Notes: generated by a model from the sequence alone, not told the origin. A stretch of 64,000 nt of DNA from Photobacterium swingsii (GCF_024346715.1 NZ_AP024852.1:310001-374000), one strand, 5' to 3'; counted from the stretch's first letter, positions 23,831 to 34,033 are shown. Program-made: numbers and translations.

Positions 23831-25111
23831 TTAGCTATTTTGTGATTCCCAGTTCTTTGCTTTCTGGATCAAAGAGGTAATGGTTGAACCTTGTACCAGA
23901 ATGGAGAAAACGACAACGGCATAAGTCATGACAAGCATGATCTCACGTACATCTATGTTTTTCTCTGGAATAACAATAACACCAGCAGGAATCGCCATTG
24001 CCATCGCAAGCGCTAAGCCGCCGCGCAACCCGCCCCATGTTAGGATACGAACAGAGTACGGGTTGTAATCACGATAGTGATTAAAGCCGACATAAGAAAG
24101 ACGAACACTTAAGTAACGGCTAAGTAATACAAGTGGCACGGCAATCGACATTAAGATCCAATCCTCTGAGTGGAAGCTAAATTGCAGCATGCTCATACCG
24201 ATCAGTAGGAAAAGGACGCCGTTTAGGAATTCATCAACCAGTTCCCAGAAGTGATCAAGGTGATCTTCACTCTCTTTAGAAAAGCCAATGTAGCGCGTCC
24301 AGTTACCGATCATGATACCTGCTACGACCATGGCTAGCGGGCCTGAAACATGAAGTACATCGGCAAAAACATAACCTGCCGTTGGAATACCTAGTGTTAA
24401 TAGTAATTCCATTGAGTGGTCATCTGTTGCGCTGATCAGGTAATGGAATAACAGCCCTAGTGCAAAGCCATACGCAATACCGCCAATCGCTTCTTGTAAG
24501 AAGAGCTGACCCACGCCTAATACCGTTGGTGCTTCACTGCCAAAAGCGATAGTGAAGAGGGTAACGAATAACACCAAACCAAAACCATCATTAAATAGCG
24601 ACTCACCTTCAATTTGGGTTGAGATTCGGCGAGGGGCGTCCATTTTCTTTACGATAGCGAGAACGGCAATGGGATCGGTTGGGGAAATCAGTGCACCAAA
24701 GATCAAGCAGTAGATAAAGTCGAACTGAATGCCAATCGCTTGGCAGACCGCCCACAATGCACCACCGATAAAGAAGGTAGAAAAGAGCGTGGCACCGAGT
24801 GCTAAAACGGTGATTTCCCATTTTTGGTCTTCGAGGTTAGGAAGCTTGATCCCCAAACCACCGGCAAAGAGAAGAAAACCTAAAATCCCTTTGAGAAGGA
24901 AGCTTTCAAAGTTAATTTTACCGAGCTGTTCTGCGGCGATATCTTGGAGATTAAACCAACCATTCTGTCCGGCAATAACGATCCCTATAGATAAAACCAG
25001 CGCTCCGGCTGTTATGGCTATGGTTGTTTGCATCTTGCCGATTTTGCTATTAACAAAAGCGATGAGCATCGCCGCTGCGGCAAGAAAGCATAAGGTACTG
25101 TATACGGACAT
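23831..25111 (-). CDS. Na+(K+)/H+ antiporter of the CPA1 family, NhaP-like
   Basis: A 426-residue membrane protein with about 12 helices and only a short C-terminal tail, so no large cytoplasmic regulatory domain. The ion-binding core is clear: Ser-Pro-Thr-Asp-Pro-Ile-Ala-Val-Leu-Ala and Glu-Ser-Leu-Phe-Asn-Asp-Gly, whose adjacent Asn-Asp marks electroneutral CPA1 exchangers. It would export Na+ or K+ for protons at the inner membrane, helping pH and salt tolerance in a marine habitat. It stands alone on the minus strand, convergent with metA and divergent from metH. Cation specificity is not decided by sequence. Confidence 0.92.
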   Translation of the reverse strand: MSVYSTLCFLAAAAMLIAFVNSKIGKMQTTIAITAGALVLSIGIVIAGQNGWFNLQDIAAEQLGKINFESFLLKGILGFLLFAGGLGIKLPNLEDQKWEITVLALGATLFSTFFIGGALWAVCQAIGIQFDFIYCLIFGALISPTDPIAVLAIVKKMDAPRRISTQIEGESLFNDGFGLVLFVTLFTIAFGSEAPTVLGVGQLFLQEAIGGIAYGFALGLLFHYLISATDDHSMELLLTLGIPTAGYVFADVLHVSGPLAMVVAGIMIGNWTRYIGFSKESEDHLDHFWELVDEFLNGVLFLLIGMSMLQFSFHSEDWILMSIAVPLVLLSRYLSVRLSYVGFNHYRDYNPYSVRILTWGGLRGGLALAMAMAIPAGVIVIPEKNIDVREIMLVMTYAVVVFSILVQGSTITSLIQKAKNWESQNS

Positions 25112-25236
25112 TCGAAACCTCGGGTTGGTGAATGTGTAAAGTTAAAAATTGTCACAAAATATAAAACCATCGGGTCATGATAGCCATAAAAAAATTAGGC
25201 TTTTGATGAATTAGTTTTTCTATTCCAATTATCTTT

Positions 25237-25252
25237 AGACGTCTAGATTTCC
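25237..25252 (+). promoter_or_regulatory. MetJ operator upstream of metH
   Basis: A perfect met box AGACGTCT at 25237-25244 is followed directly by a weaker second box, AGATTTCC (5 of 8), in the 8-base register MetJ dimers need. It lies 56 bases upstream of the metH start, probably over the promoter. Confidence 0.8.
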
Positions 25253-25307
25253 ATTTTTGCTGTGATAGGATGTGAATTAGCTGTAACACTAAATAAGGAA
25301 GTAAATA

Positions 25308-28300
25308 GTGGCTAAGGGCAAAGGAATACTAGAACAAAGGTTAGCACAACAGATCCTCATTATTGATGGTGGCATGGGCACCATGATTCAGGGGTATAAG
25401 TTAGACGAAGAAGATTACCGTGGTGAGCGCTTTCGTGATTGGCACTCCGACCTAAAAGGTAATAATGATCTTCTTGTCCTAACACAACCGCAGCTTATTA
25501 AAGATATCCATCTTGCTTATTTAGATGCTGGCGCAGACATCCTAGAAACAAACACCTTTAATGCCACCACTATTGCGATGGCTGATTACGATATGGAGAG
25601 CTTGAGCGCAGAGATCAATTACGAAGCTGCTAAGCTCGCTCGCCAGGCTGCTGACGAATGGACAGCAAAAACACCGGATAAACCTCGATTTGTTGCTGGT
25701 GTTTTAGGCCCGACAAACCGAACTTGTTCGATTTCCCCTGATGTTAATGATCCCGGCTATCGTAATGTTACTTTTGATCAGTTAGTTGAGGCTTATGCTG
25801 AGTCGACGCGCGCCCTTATTGCGGGCGGTGCTGACATTATTTTGGTCGAGACTATCTTTGATACCTTAAATGCGAAGGCCTGCACATTTGCGGTTGAAAC
25901 CGTATTTGAAGAAGATGGGATCCAGTTGCCTGTGATGATCTCTGGCACCATCACAGATGCATCTGGCCGTACGCTTTCAGGCCAGACGACAGAGGCTTTT
26001 TATAATTCACTGCGCCATGTTAAGCCTATCTCATTTGGCCTTAACTGTGCGTTAGGGCCAGATGAACTGCGCGAGTACGTTAACGAACTCTCGCGTATCT
26101 CAGAATGTGCCGTCTCTGCTCATCCTAATGCCGGTTTACCCAATGCCTTTGGTGAATATGACTTAAGCCCTGAAGAGATGGCTGAACATATTCAAGAGTG
26201 GGCGCAAAGCGGTTTCTTAAACCTTGTTGGCGGCTGCTGTGGTACGACACCAGAACATATCCGTAAAATGTATGAGGTCACCCGTGATCTTCAGCCTCGC
26301 CAATTGCCTGACATTCCCATCGCGTGCCGTTTATCTGGCTTAGAGCCTCTCACTATTGATGCTGATACTTTATTCATTAATGTCGGTGAGCGGACCAATG
26401 TAACGGGCTCTGCGCGTTTTAAGCGTTTGATTAAAGAAGAACTGTACGATGAGGCGCTAGAAGTTGCACGGCAACAAGTTGAAGCGGGAGCGCAAATCAT
26501 CGATATCAATATGGATGAGGGGATGCTGGATGCGGAAGCGGCGATGGTGCGCTTCTTAAATTTGTGTGCAACTGAACCTGAAATTTCCAAAGTGCCTATT
26601 ATGGTCGACTCTTCTAAGTGGGAGGTGATAGAGGCTGGTCTAAAATGCGTGCAAGGCAAACCGATTGTTAACTCGATCTCTTTAAAAGAAGGGAAAGATA
26701 AATTTATTGAACAAGCCAAGCTGTTACGCCGGTATGGGGCTGCAGTGATTGTGATGGCGTTCGATGAAGTCGGTCAGGCGGATACTCGAGAACGTAAAGT
26801 TGAAATTTGTACTAATGCCTATCGGGTTTTAGTGGATGAAGTCGGTTTTCCGCCTGAAGACATTATTTTTGACCCCAATATCTTTGCTGTCGCGACAGGT
26901 ATCGAAGAGCACGATAATTACGCAGTCGACTTTATTGAGGCGGTCGGTGATATTAAACGCACGCTACCTTACGCCATGATTTCAGGTGGTGTTTCTAACG
27001 TCTCTTTCTCTTTCCGTGGCAATAATGCAGTGCGTGAGGCTATCCACGCTGTCTTCCTTTATCACTGTTTTAAGCAAGGCATGGATATGGGGATCGTCAA
27101 TGCTGGGCAGCTGGCTATTTATGATGATTTACCCGATGAACTGCGCGAAGCTGTGGAAGATGTGGTACTGAATCGCCGTTCAGATAGTACTGAAAGGTTA
27201 TTAGATATTTCTGCTAAATACCGTGATAGCGGTAAAGTGGAAGAAGATCGCAGTGCACAAGAGTGGCGTGGATGGCCTGTTGAGAAACGCCTTGAGCATG
27301 CGTTAGTTAAAGGCATTACAGAGTTTATCGTTGAAGATACTGAAGAAGCGCGCGCCAAAGCGAGTAAGCCACTTGAGGTGATTGAAGGTCCACTAATGTC
27401 TGGCATGAATGTGGTCGGTGATCTCTTCGGCGAAGGGAAAATGTTTCTGCCACAAGTGGTTAAATCTGCACGGGTAATGAAACAAGCGGTTGCCTATTTA
27501 GAGCCTTATATTAATGCTGAAAAACAAGCAGGGCAGAGTAACGGTAAAATCTTACTGGCGACCGTTAAAGGCGATGTCCATGATATCGGTAAAAATATTG
27601 TTGGGGTCGTCTTACAGTGTAATAACTATGAGATCATCGACCTCGGTGTCATGGTGCCATGTGACAAAATCCTTAAAGTCGCCAAAGAAGAAAACGTTGA
27701 TATTATTGGTTTGAGTGGCTTGATCACCCCATCGCTTGATGAAATGGTGCATGTTGCCAAAGAGATGGAGCGACAAGGTTTTGAGTTACCACTTTTGATT
27801 GGTGGTGCCACCACCTCAAAAGCGCATACAGCGGTTAAAATTGAGCAAAACTATCATGCGCCAGTGGTGTATGTTTCGAATGCCTCGCGCGCTGTCGGTG
27901 TATGTTCGGCGTTACTTTCTGATGAGCAGCGTCCCGCTTTTGTTGAGCGATTAGACAAAGAATACGATGTAGTACGTGATCAACACAGCCGTAAGAAGCC
28001 TCGCACCGCTCCAGTTACGCTTGAGCAAGCGCGGGATAACCGTGTCGATATAGATTGGACGACGTATACGCCACCAGTGCCCGTTAAACCGGGTGTGCAT
28101 GTGTTTAAAGATTTCCCTATTTCTGAACTGCGTCGCTATATTGATTGGACGCCATTTTTTATGACTTGGTCGCTGAGTGGTAAATACCCGACGATTTTAC
28201 GCCATGAAGTCGTCGGCGAAGAGGCGCAGCGCTTATTTGATGATGCTAATGCACTGCTGGATGAGATTGAGGCCAAAGGCACGATTAAAGCCAATGGTGT

Positions 28301-28976
28301 CTGTGGTTTATTCCCTGCGAATAATATTGGTGATGACATTGAAGTGTATACCGATAACACCCGTAGCAACGTATTAACTGTCTTGCATGGCCTACGCCAG
28401 CAGACGCAGAAAACGAAAGGGGCGAACTACTGTTTGTCGGATTACATTGCGCCTAAAGCAAGTGGTCAGCCTGATTGGATAGGAGCCTTTGCAGTGACGG
28501 GTGGGATTGGTGAATATGATATCGCAGAACAATTTAAAGAAGCGGGTGACGATTATAATGCCATCATGATCCAAGCTGTTGCGGATCGATTGGCTGAAGC
28601 GTTTGCTGAGTGCTTGCATGAAAAGGTACGTAAAGACCTTTGGGGGTTCGCCCCCGAGGAAGCGTTGGAAAATGACGATTTGATCCGGGAAAAATACCAA
28701 GGTATTCGTCCTGCTCCGGGTTATCCTGCTTGTCCTGAGCACACTGAAAAAGGTACGATTTGGTCGCTGCTTGAACCTGAAGCAAATGCAGGAATGACAT
28801 TAACGGAAAGCTATGCCATGTGGCCTGGTGCCGCTGTATCGGGTTGGTATTTCTCTCACCCTGAATCGCGTTATTTTGCCGTTGCACAAATTCAGCAAGA
28901 TCAAGTAGAAGATTATGCACAACGTAAAGGTTGGACGCTTGAAGAAGCAGAGAAATGGTTAGGGCCAAATCTTTAA
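25308..28976 (+). CDS. metH: Cobalamin-dependent methionine synthase
   Basis: 1222 residues, close to the E. coli length. It transfers the methyl group of methyltetrahydrofolate to homocysteine through cobalamin. Domains in order: homocysteine-binding barrel (about 1-330) ending in the zinc cysteines Gly-Gly-Cys-Cys-Gly-Thr-Thr; pterin barrel with Asn-Val-Gly-Glu-Arg-Thr-Asn; cobalamin cap and Rossmann domains with Asp-Val-His-Asp-Ile-Gly, whose His758 ligates cobalt; and the C-terminal reactivation domain with Arg-Pro-Ala-Pro-Gly-Tyr-Pro. The start is GTG at 25308, supported by AAGGAA seven bases upstream. A MetJ operator precedes it and a terminator follows. Confidence 0.98.
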   Translation: MAKGKGILEQRLAQQILIIDGGMGTMIQGYKLDEEDYRGERFRDWHSDLKGNNDLLVLTQPQLIKDIHLAYLDAGADILETNTFNATTIAMADYDMESLSAEINYEAAKLARQAADEWTAKTPDKPRFVAGVLGPTNRTCSISPDVNDPGYRNVTFDQLVEAYAESTRALIAGGADIILVETIFDTLNAKACTFAVETVFEEDGIQLPVMISGTITDASGRTLSGQTTEAFYNSLRHVKPISFGLNCALGPDELREYVNELSRISECAVSAHPNAGLPNAFGEYDLSPEEMAEHIQEWAQSGFLNLVGGCCGTTPEHIRKMYEVTRDLQPRQLPDIPIACRLSGLEPLTIDADTLFINVGERTNVTGSARFKRLIKEELYDEALEVARQQVEAGAQIIDINMDEGMLDAEAAMVRFLNLCATEPEISKVPIMVDSSKWEVIEAGLKCVQGKPIVNSISLKEGKDKFIEQAKLLRRYGAAVIVMAFDEVGQADTRERKVEICTNAYRVLVDEVGFPPEDIIFDPNIFAVATGIEEHDNYAVDFIEAVGDIKRTLPYAMISGGVSNVSFSFRGNNAVREAIHAVFLYHCFKQGMDMGIVNAGQLAIYDDLPDELREAVEDVVLNRRSDSTERLLDISAKYRDSGKVEEDRSAQEWRGWPVEKRLEHALVKGITEFIVEDTEEARAKASKPLEVIEGPLMSGMNVVGDLFGEGKMFLPQVVKSARVMKQAVAYLEPYINAEKQAGQSNGKILLATVKGDVHDIGKNIVGVVLQCNNYEIIDLGVMVPCDKILKVAKEENVDIIGLSGLITPSLDEMVHVAKEMERQGFELPLLIGGATTSKAHTAVKIEQNYHAPVVYVSNASRAVGVCSALLSDEQRPAFVERLDKEYDVVRDQHSRKKPRTAPVTLEQARDNRVDIDWTTYTPPVPVKPGVHVFKDFPISELRRYIDWTPFFMTWSLSGKYPTILRHEVVGEEAQRLFDDANALLDEIEAKGTIKANGVCGLFPANNIGDDIEVYTDNTRSNVLTVLHGLRQQTQKTKGANYCLSDYIAPKASGQPDWIGAFAVTGGIGEYDIAEQFKEAGDDYNAIMIQAVADRLAEAFAECLHEKVRKDLWGFAPEEALENDDLIREKYQGIRPAPGYPACPEHTEKGTIWSLLEPEANAGMTLTESYAMWPGAAVSGWYFSHPESRYFAVAQIQQDQVEDYAQRKGWTLEEAEKWLGPNL

Positions 28977-28992
28977 GTTAGATATTAAGCAA

Positions 28993-29033
28993 TAAAAAAG
29001 AAAGGCACTCTTGGAGTGCCTTTCTTTTTTTAT
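28993..29033. terminator. Bidirectional terminator between metH and lysC
   Basis: The stem AGAAAGGCACTC / GAGTGCCTTTCT with a TTG loop is flanked by an A-rich run upstream and seven T downstream. It serves both convergent genes. Confidence 0.92.
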
Positions 29034-29046
29034 CGATTATTGAGGC

Positions 29047-30429
29047 TTAATGTTTTTCGAATAATTGCTGGTGGAGCTGTTGCACGATAGGCTTTGCATT
29101 GTCTTGATCGATTAAGAAGCAGAGGTTGTGGGGGCTCGCACCATAGCACACCATACGAAGCTGATATTTTTCGAGAGAGCCGAATACTTGGCTCACAGAA
29201 CCTTGAGTATGGCTCATTTGATTACCAATCAATGCGACTAGGCAGAGACCTTGCTCGACTTCGACTCTGCACCATTCACTCAGAGCTTCAATCGCCGCTT
29301 GTGGTAGAGTCGGTGCACCACCTGCGGTATCGGTTTGATCCAGTGTTAGTGAAACGCTGACTTCTGATGTGGTAATTAAATCGACCGAAATTTTATGCTC
29401 AGCCAAAATGCGAAATACTTCAGCGAGAAAACCATAAGCGTGGAACATATTCAGACTCGTGAGTGTCACCATGGTTTGGTTGCAGCGTAGTGCTAGCGCT
29501 CGAAAAAGCGGGGCATCGCTAACGGTTTGTCGAATCCAGGTTCCCCCTTCCTCTGGTGCTTTTGAAGAGCCAACAAAGACTGGAATTTGTTGGCGTATCG
29601 CAGGAACTAAGGTTGAGGGGTGAAGAATTTTTGCACCGAAATTTGCCATTTCAGAGGCTTCGCTAAAGCTGATTTCTTTTATGGGTTGCGCCTTGGCGGC
29701 AATGCGTGGATCTGTGGTGTACATGCCTGGGACATCGGTCCAAATTTCTAACGTCGTTGCATTGATTGCTTCAGCCATTAATGCTGCACTGTAATCACTG
29801 CCGCCACGGCCTAGGGTTGTGGTGTGGTTGTTTTCGTCTGACCCAATAAAGCCTTGGCTGACGATAACATGATGCTGTAATTGGCTGCGAAGATGATCGT
29901 TACTGAGCTGGCGAATTGCTGTTGGGTTGGGAATGGCTTTGCCATATTGGCTATCGGTACGCATGACTTTGCGAATATCAAATCGAATCGCATCAATACC
30001 TTGCTCTTGAAGGATTTGTGTAAATAAATGGGTAGAGAGCAATTCACCATTTGCCACTAATTGGTCGGTAATTGCTGCACTGGGGTGATCAATGGCTTGC
30101 TCTGAAAGTATCGCGATATTGTCTAATAGAGCTTGGATAGCTGCAGCTGGGGCTTCTGGTGATTGAAGTTGCTCAAGCACGGATTGGTGTGTCTCGTGTA
30201 GGGTTTGGAGGCGTTGCTGACGTAGTGTGTTATCAGCAATGCCTTGGGATAACTCTACCAGTAAGTTGGTGACCCCAGAGCAGGCACTTATCAATACTAA
30301 GCGTGTTGCGGGGCTATTTGCCACAATCTGGGCACTACGTTGCATTGCGTTGTAGTCGGCAGCACTGGTACCACCAAACTTGGCAACGGTGAGTGCTAAA
30401 GGTGGTGTTGATGATAAAATCGGGCTCAA
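29047..30429 (-). CDS. lysC: Aspartate kinase, lysine-sensitive type (aspartokinase III)
   Basis: A 460-residue monofunctional aspartokinase that phosphorylates aspartate for the lysine, threonine and methionine branches. The kinase domain has the N-terminal Lys-Phe-Gly-Gly-Thr-Ser and the nucleotide-site block Gly-Arg-Gly-Gly-Ser-Asp-Tyr-Ser. The C-terminal third holds two ACT domains for feedback control. The start is TTG at 30429: an AGGAG lies seven bases upstream, the nearby ATG is followed by a stop, and the next in-frame Met falls after the essential kinase motif. A lysine riboswitch in the leader supports the LysC assignment. It is convergent with metH. Confidence 0.94.
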   Translation of the reverse strand: MSPILSSTPPLALTVAKFGGTSAADYNAMQRSAQIVANSPATRLVLISACSGVTNLLVELSQGIADNTLRQQRLQTLHETHQSVLEQLQSPEAPAAAIQALLDNIAILSEQAIDHPSAAITDQLVANGELLSTHLFTQILQEQGIDAIRFDIRKVMRTDSQYGKAIPNPTAIRQLSNDHLRSQLQHHVIVSQGFIGSDENNHTTTLGRGGSDYSAALMAEAINATTLEIWTDVPGMYTTDPRIAAKAQPIKEISFSEASEMANFGAKILHPSTLVPAIRQQIPVFVGSSKAPEEGGTWIRQTVSDAPLFRALALRCNQTMVTLTSLNMFHAYGFLAEVFRILAEHKISVDLITTSEVSVSLTLDQTDTAGGAPTLPQAAIEALSEWCRVEVEQGLCLVALIGNQMSHTQGSVSQVFGSLEKYQLRMVCYGASPHNLCFLIDQDNAKPIVQQLHQQLFEKH

Positions 30430-30592
30430 AACATGTCTCCTAAAAACAGCGTAAATATAGGAATCGAATGAAATAAGCGGGAGGTGCTGCTAGTAAGAAA
30501 GCAGTATCAAACGGCAAGCGGATAGAAATCACGATAACCAGAAGCTCCCCATATTGCACCTTTCTTGATTCCATTCAAAAGGTGAAATATGA

Positions 30593-30731
30593 CAGCCAGA
30601 AGGATTCAACCTTCAAGGCCGATATGTCCGATCCCCTGCTCGGACGTATCTCGGCGTTACTCCCCCTCTTGGTTTGGCATTGGGGTGGGGCCCCGCCAAA
30701 CAAATACCTGGGTAACGCTCCTCTTCTGTTT
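30593..30731 (-). ncRNA. Lysine riboswitch (L-box aptamer) in the lysC leader
   Basis: The minus strand matches the E. coli lysC leader block for block. It starts CAGAAGAGGAGCGTTACCCA, then come a G-rich arm with GGGGCCCC, the AGGGGGAGTAACGCCGAGAT core, a hairpin GTCCGAGCAGGGGATCGGAC, and the closing TGAATCCTTCTGGCTGTCA. The CAGAAG / CTTCTG ends form P1. A CCTGCTG / CAGCAGG hairpin just upstream (30735-30758) corresponds to the one before P1 in E. coli. Downstream, a CACCTTT / AAAGGTG hairpin and a CACCTCC stretch able to pair with the AGGAG site suggest control of translation. Confidence 0.92.
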
Positions 30732-30779
30732 TTACCTGCTGGTAATATCAGCAGGGTGAACAAAAACTGAATAGCTATT

Positions 30780-30807
30780 GAATAGGATTTGTTATGATGT
30801 TGTCAAC
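30780..30807 (-). promoter_or_regulatory. Probable lysC promoter
   Basis: On the minus strand TTGACA (30802-30807), 16 bases, then TATTCA (30780-30785). The perfect -35 and its position about 50 bases upstream of the riboswitch make it a plausible sigma-70 promoter, although the -10 is weak. Confidence 0.5.
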
Positions 30808-30851
30808 ACATCCTTGATTGATTATGCAAAAAAATTGAAATAACTTGTTGG

Positions 30852-30899
30852 AGCCAGTTTCAGTGGGAGCGAATCACTCTTATGAGTGAACGAATGGCT
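30852..30899 (+). other. Possible structured leader upstream of the aminotransferase gene
   Basis: Nested complementary segments: AGCCA / TGGCT outside (30852-30856, 30895-30899), and TCACTC-TTAT-GAGTGA inside (30874-30889). Each side of the inner hairpin is flanked by a CGAA. It fits no riboswitch class I recognise and could instead be an operator. The rest of 30780-31012 shows only A/T-rich sequence. Confidence 0.35.
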
Positions 30900-31012
30900 G
30901 GTATTGGTATCTGCTTTTAATATAAGTGTTTCAATGAAAGATAAACATCGACCTACTTTATTCTGATATATAACTAAACATAAGCATCAGAGACCGTCTA
31001 AGGAGAATGACA

Positions 31013-32131
31013 ATGACAATAGGAAGCTTCTATCCACCCCAACGTACTCTCATGGGACCAGGCCCTTCAGATATTTACCCGCAAGTGTTGCAGGCGCTAA
31101 GTCGTCCGACCGTTGGCCACTTAGATCCGACGTTTATCGGGATGATGGATGAACTTAAGCAGTTATTGCAGTACGCATTTCAAACTAAAAATAGTTTTAC
31201 TATTGCGGTTTCTGCGCCGGGTAGTGCGGGTATGGAAGCGTGTTTTGTTAACTTAGTCGAACCGGGTGATAAAGTTATCGTCTGTCGCAATGGCGTATTT
31301 GGCGAGCGAATGCGTGAAAATGTACTGCGTTGTGGCGGTGAAGCTGTTGTGATTGATAATGCTTGGGGTGAGCCTGTTGACCCGAATTTGGTCGAGCAAG
31401 CATTAATTCAACACCCCGATGCTAAAATTGTTGCGTTTGTACATGCTGAAACTTCGACTGGTGCGCTGAGCGATGCGGAGGCGATTGCCAAGTTAGCGCG
31501 ACAACATGATTGCTTAACCATAGTCGATGCAGTGACATCACTGGGTGGCGTTCCTCTGCTGGTGGACGAGTGGCAACTTGATGCAGTTTATTCGGGCAGT
31601 CAGAAGTGTTTATCGTGTGTGCCTGGTTTATCACCACTGACATTCTCTCAACGTGCTATCGATAGAATAGAGGCGCGCACGACACCGGTTCAAAGTTGGT
31701 TCCTTGATCAAAGTTTGGTGCTTGGCTATTGGAGCGGTGAGGGTAAGCGTAGCTATCACCATACCGCGCCAGTGAATAGCCTTTATGCTTTACATGAAGC
31801 GTTAGTGCTATTGCAACAAGAAGGGCTAGAGAACGCATGGCAGCGTCATCAAGATGCGCACCTCGCTTTGCGTGAAGGGCTTGAGCAGCTAGGGATCACT
31901 TTTGTTGTTGCTGAGGAGCATCGCTTACCACAGCTAAATGCGGTCTATATTCCTGAAGGCGTCAATGATGCTGAGGTGAGAAATACCTTGTTGACTCGGT
32001 ATAACCTCGAAATCGGTGCAGGGCTAGGGGCGTTAGCAGGTAAAGCGTGGCGTATTGGTTTGATGGGTTATGCGGCAAGAAATGAGAACGTTGCCTTATG
32101 CCTTAAAGCATTAGAAAGTACCTTGAAATAA
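31013..32131 (+). CDS. Class V aminotransferase (alanine-glyoxylate / serine-pyruvate type)
   Basis: A PLP enzyme of 372 residues from the ATG at 31013. The fold-type I pattern is clear: a Gly-Pro-Gly-Pro N-terminal loop, Ala-Pro-Gly-Ser-Ala-Gly phosphate binding, His-Ala-Glu-Thr-Ser-Thr-Gly and Val-Asp-Ala-Val-Thr-Ser for the cofactor ring, and Lys198 in Ser-Gly-Ser-Gln-Lys. This subgroup moves the amino group from alanine or serine to glyoxylate or pyruvate. An ATG at 31007 is too close to the AAGGAG site; 31013 has the right seven-base spacing. Vibrio cholerae has a similar gene at this spot beside lysC. Exact substrate unknown. Confidence 0.88.
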   Translation: MTIGSFYPPQRTLMGPGPSDIYPQVLQALSRPTVGHLDPTFIGMMDELKQLLQYAFQTKNSFTIAVSAPGSAGMEACFVNLVEPGDKVIVCRNGVFGERMRENVLRCGGEAVVIDNAWGEPVDPNLVEQALIQHPDAKIVAFVHAETSTGALSDAEAIAKLARQHDCLTIVDAVTSLGGVPLLVDEWQLDAVYSGSQKCLSCVPGLSPLTFSQRAIDRIEARTTPVQSWFLDQSLVLGYWSGEGKRSYHHTAPVNSLYALHEALVLLQQEGLENAWQRHQDAHLALREGLEQLGITFVVAEEHRLPQLNAVYIPEGVNDAEVRNTLLTRYNLEIGAGLGALAGKAWRIGLMGYAARNENVALCLKALESTLK

Positions 32132-32150
32132 TCAAGTACAACTTAGATTT

Positions 32151-32181
32151 AAAAATGGCGACCACTATGGTCGCCATTTTT
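32151..32181. terminator. Bidirectional terminator between the aminotransferase and pglL-like genes
   Basis: A perfect 14-bp stem AAAAATGGCGACCA / TGGTCGCCATTTTT with a CTA loop, so each strand has a GC stem followed by five T. It sits between convergent genes. Confidence 0.93.
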
Positions 32182-32214
32182 ATAGGGGAAATCACCGAGA
32201 AAGGTTGAATGTGA

Positions 32215-33984
32215 TTATTCGGTGGCTGGCGTTGCTGATGATGTTGCAGCCGACTGCTTACTCAAAGGTTGAACGGCGAGTGCATCACTAAAATCACCAT
32301 TAGGAAATAAAAACTCAGCCTCTTGTAGAATTTGCTCGGCATGGTTGTCATCGCCTAATAAGCGATAAGACACAATCAAATTGCCATACAGTTGTTCTCG
32401 TGGCCATGTTTTTGCTTTTACTGTTGCCCAACGAATGTACTCTTCGATTAATTCCGGCTTATTCAATGTTTGCGCTAATTCTAATTGAGGTTGGTGCAGT
32501 GCCCATTCATAGCGATGCTTCCATGCCCATGGATTATTGACCTTCATTAAATAATCAATATTTAGCGGTAACGTTGTCTCAAATTTTGTCAGCATGCGGC
32601 CTGAATAGAGCGTCGTGATCATATAACTACTCACGAGTAGCGGCAGTAATAGGGCTGCAACCTTAATCCCTAATACGTAACTCAGAGGCTTTTTACTGTA
32701 TTTCGCTGTGAGGTTATCTACCCAATAAATCAGGATGATAAAGATCGCCCAATGCACGAGTGAGTGATAAAACGGATACTCTAGCTGTGTGTGTAATGTG
32801 ATGGGAAAAAACAAGGCGACAAGTGCCAGTTGCGTGCCTTCGCGTGCTTTACGTATTTTAAATACAACAGCGGCAGCGGCAAGCAGTAAGGCAATTAGTG
32901 GGACTATGCCTCCTTCAGCAGCCCAAAACGTTAGTTCATTGTGCGGGTGATCCAGTGCGGGCAATCCTGCAGGTTGTGACGGATCCGCTTGATGCCAACG
33001 TGCAGTCTGGGTGAGATAAGACACTTCAAACGTACCATAGCCATAACCTGTTAAGGGTTCCGTGGTAAACATCTTAAATGATTGTGGAATATGAATAGAG
33101 CGTGGGCTTTTGAGGCTGACTCTATCTTCTTGTGCTGACCAGTCTGTAGATTGATTGATGGCATAAGAGGTTGTTAGGCCGAGTACTATCATCAATAACC
33201 ACATCCGCCACTGCGCTTTAGCGGCGAATTGTTTTAGATATGGAATCAGTAATGCGACACCAATCATTGCGCCAAGCCAGCCTGTTCGGGAGCTTAATAC
33301 GATCAAAATAGGTATGATCAAGACTGGCGTAATCAGCAGCAGTAGTTGCTGAAAAGACCATTTACCACGGTACATGGGCATACGTGCCAGTAAATAACCA
33401 GACAGTACTAATCCTGTCGCCAAGAAACTTGCCATCACATTAGGTTGCTGGAAAATACCATGGGGACGACTTTTGCTTGGATCAAAACCAAAGGCATTCT
33501 GTGGCTCTATCCATAAATATTGATACCAGCCAAACAGGGTTTGCGTCAGTATTCCTAGCAAGATGAACCATAAAATGAGTTGACGACGGCTAGGGGTGAA
33601 AGCGAATTGTTGCAGGGCAACAAAGAATAAAAAACCAGCCCATAATCCAATGATACGATCACTGGCTGCAGCAACATCTGCGTTGCTGTAGAACATAGGG
33701 ATGGATAATAAAATACAGCAAACAAACAGTACAAGTGTCAGTCGAGTGTAGCGCCAGATGCGTTGGCGACTGATTTCCAATAAACCTACACCAATCGCAA
33801 AGCTAAAAGGCATCCAGCTGGTGGCATTAAAGGGAAGCTCTAATCCTGAGCCGCCAGGGTTATGTTGAAAATAGAGCAAGGCATGTACAAACAGCGCACA
33901 AAGGGCCGCGAGAAAAGGTTTAACCAAAGGTTTACTGATCCCAGGTTGAGCGAGCCGGGTTCCTTGGATATGTAGCACTGTCAT
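32215..33984 (-). CDS. PglL-type O-oligosaccharyltransferase (Wzy_C family membrane protein)
   Basis: A 589-residue protein with about 11-12 membrane helices and a soluble C-terminal tail from about residue 480. A periplasmic loop carries Gly-Ile-Phe-Gln-Gln-Pro-Asn, close to the Phe-x-Gln-Pro-Asn signature of PglL enzymes, and Asp-His-Pro-His-Asn-Glu near 345 is the conserved ligase histidine region. These enzymes move an undecaprenyl-linked glycan to serine or threonine of periplasmic proteins, often pilins. Its position next to uvrA matches V. cholerae PglL as I recall it. The nearby MSHA pilins or other periplasmic proteins are candidate acceptors. An O-antigen ligase role is the main alternative. 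Confidence 0.85.
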   Translation of the reverse strand: MTVLHIQGTRLAQPGISKPLVKPFLAALCALFVHALLYFQHNPGGSGLELPFNATSWMPFSFAIGVGLLEISRQRIWRYTRLTLVLFVCCILLSIPMFYSNADVAAASDRIIGLWAGFLFFVALQQFAFTPSRRQLILWFILLGILTQTLFGWYQYLWIEPQNAFGFDPSKSRPHGIFQQPNVMASFLATGLVLSGYLLARMPMYRGKWSFQQLLLLITPVLIIPILIVLSSRTGWLGAMIGVALLIPYLKQFAAKAQWRMWLLMIVLGLTTSYAINQSTDWSAQEDRVSLKSPRSIHIPQSFKMFTTEPLTGYGYGTFEVSYLTQTARWHQADPSQPAGLPALDHPHNELTFWAAEGGIVPLIALLLAAAAVVFKIRKAREGTQLALVALFFPITLHTQLEYPFYHSLVHWAIFIILIYWVDNLTAKYSKKPLSYVLGIKVAALLLPLLVSSYMITTLYSGRMLTKFETTLPLNIDYLMKVNNPWAWKHRYEWALHQPQLELAQTLNKPELIEEYIRWATVKAKTWPREQLYGNLIVSYRLLGDDNHAEQILQEAEFLFPNGDFSDALAVQPLSKQSAATSSATPATE

Positions 33985-34033
33985 CTTGCATCCATTAGTG
34001 ATCGTTTAAAGAGGCGAGGTAGGTATCATAAAC

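Noticed and set aside
30575..30770. Overlapping 62-codon frames on both strands upstream of lysC
   Set aside because: They coincide with the lysine riboswitch, whose palindromic stems create mirror-image open frames.
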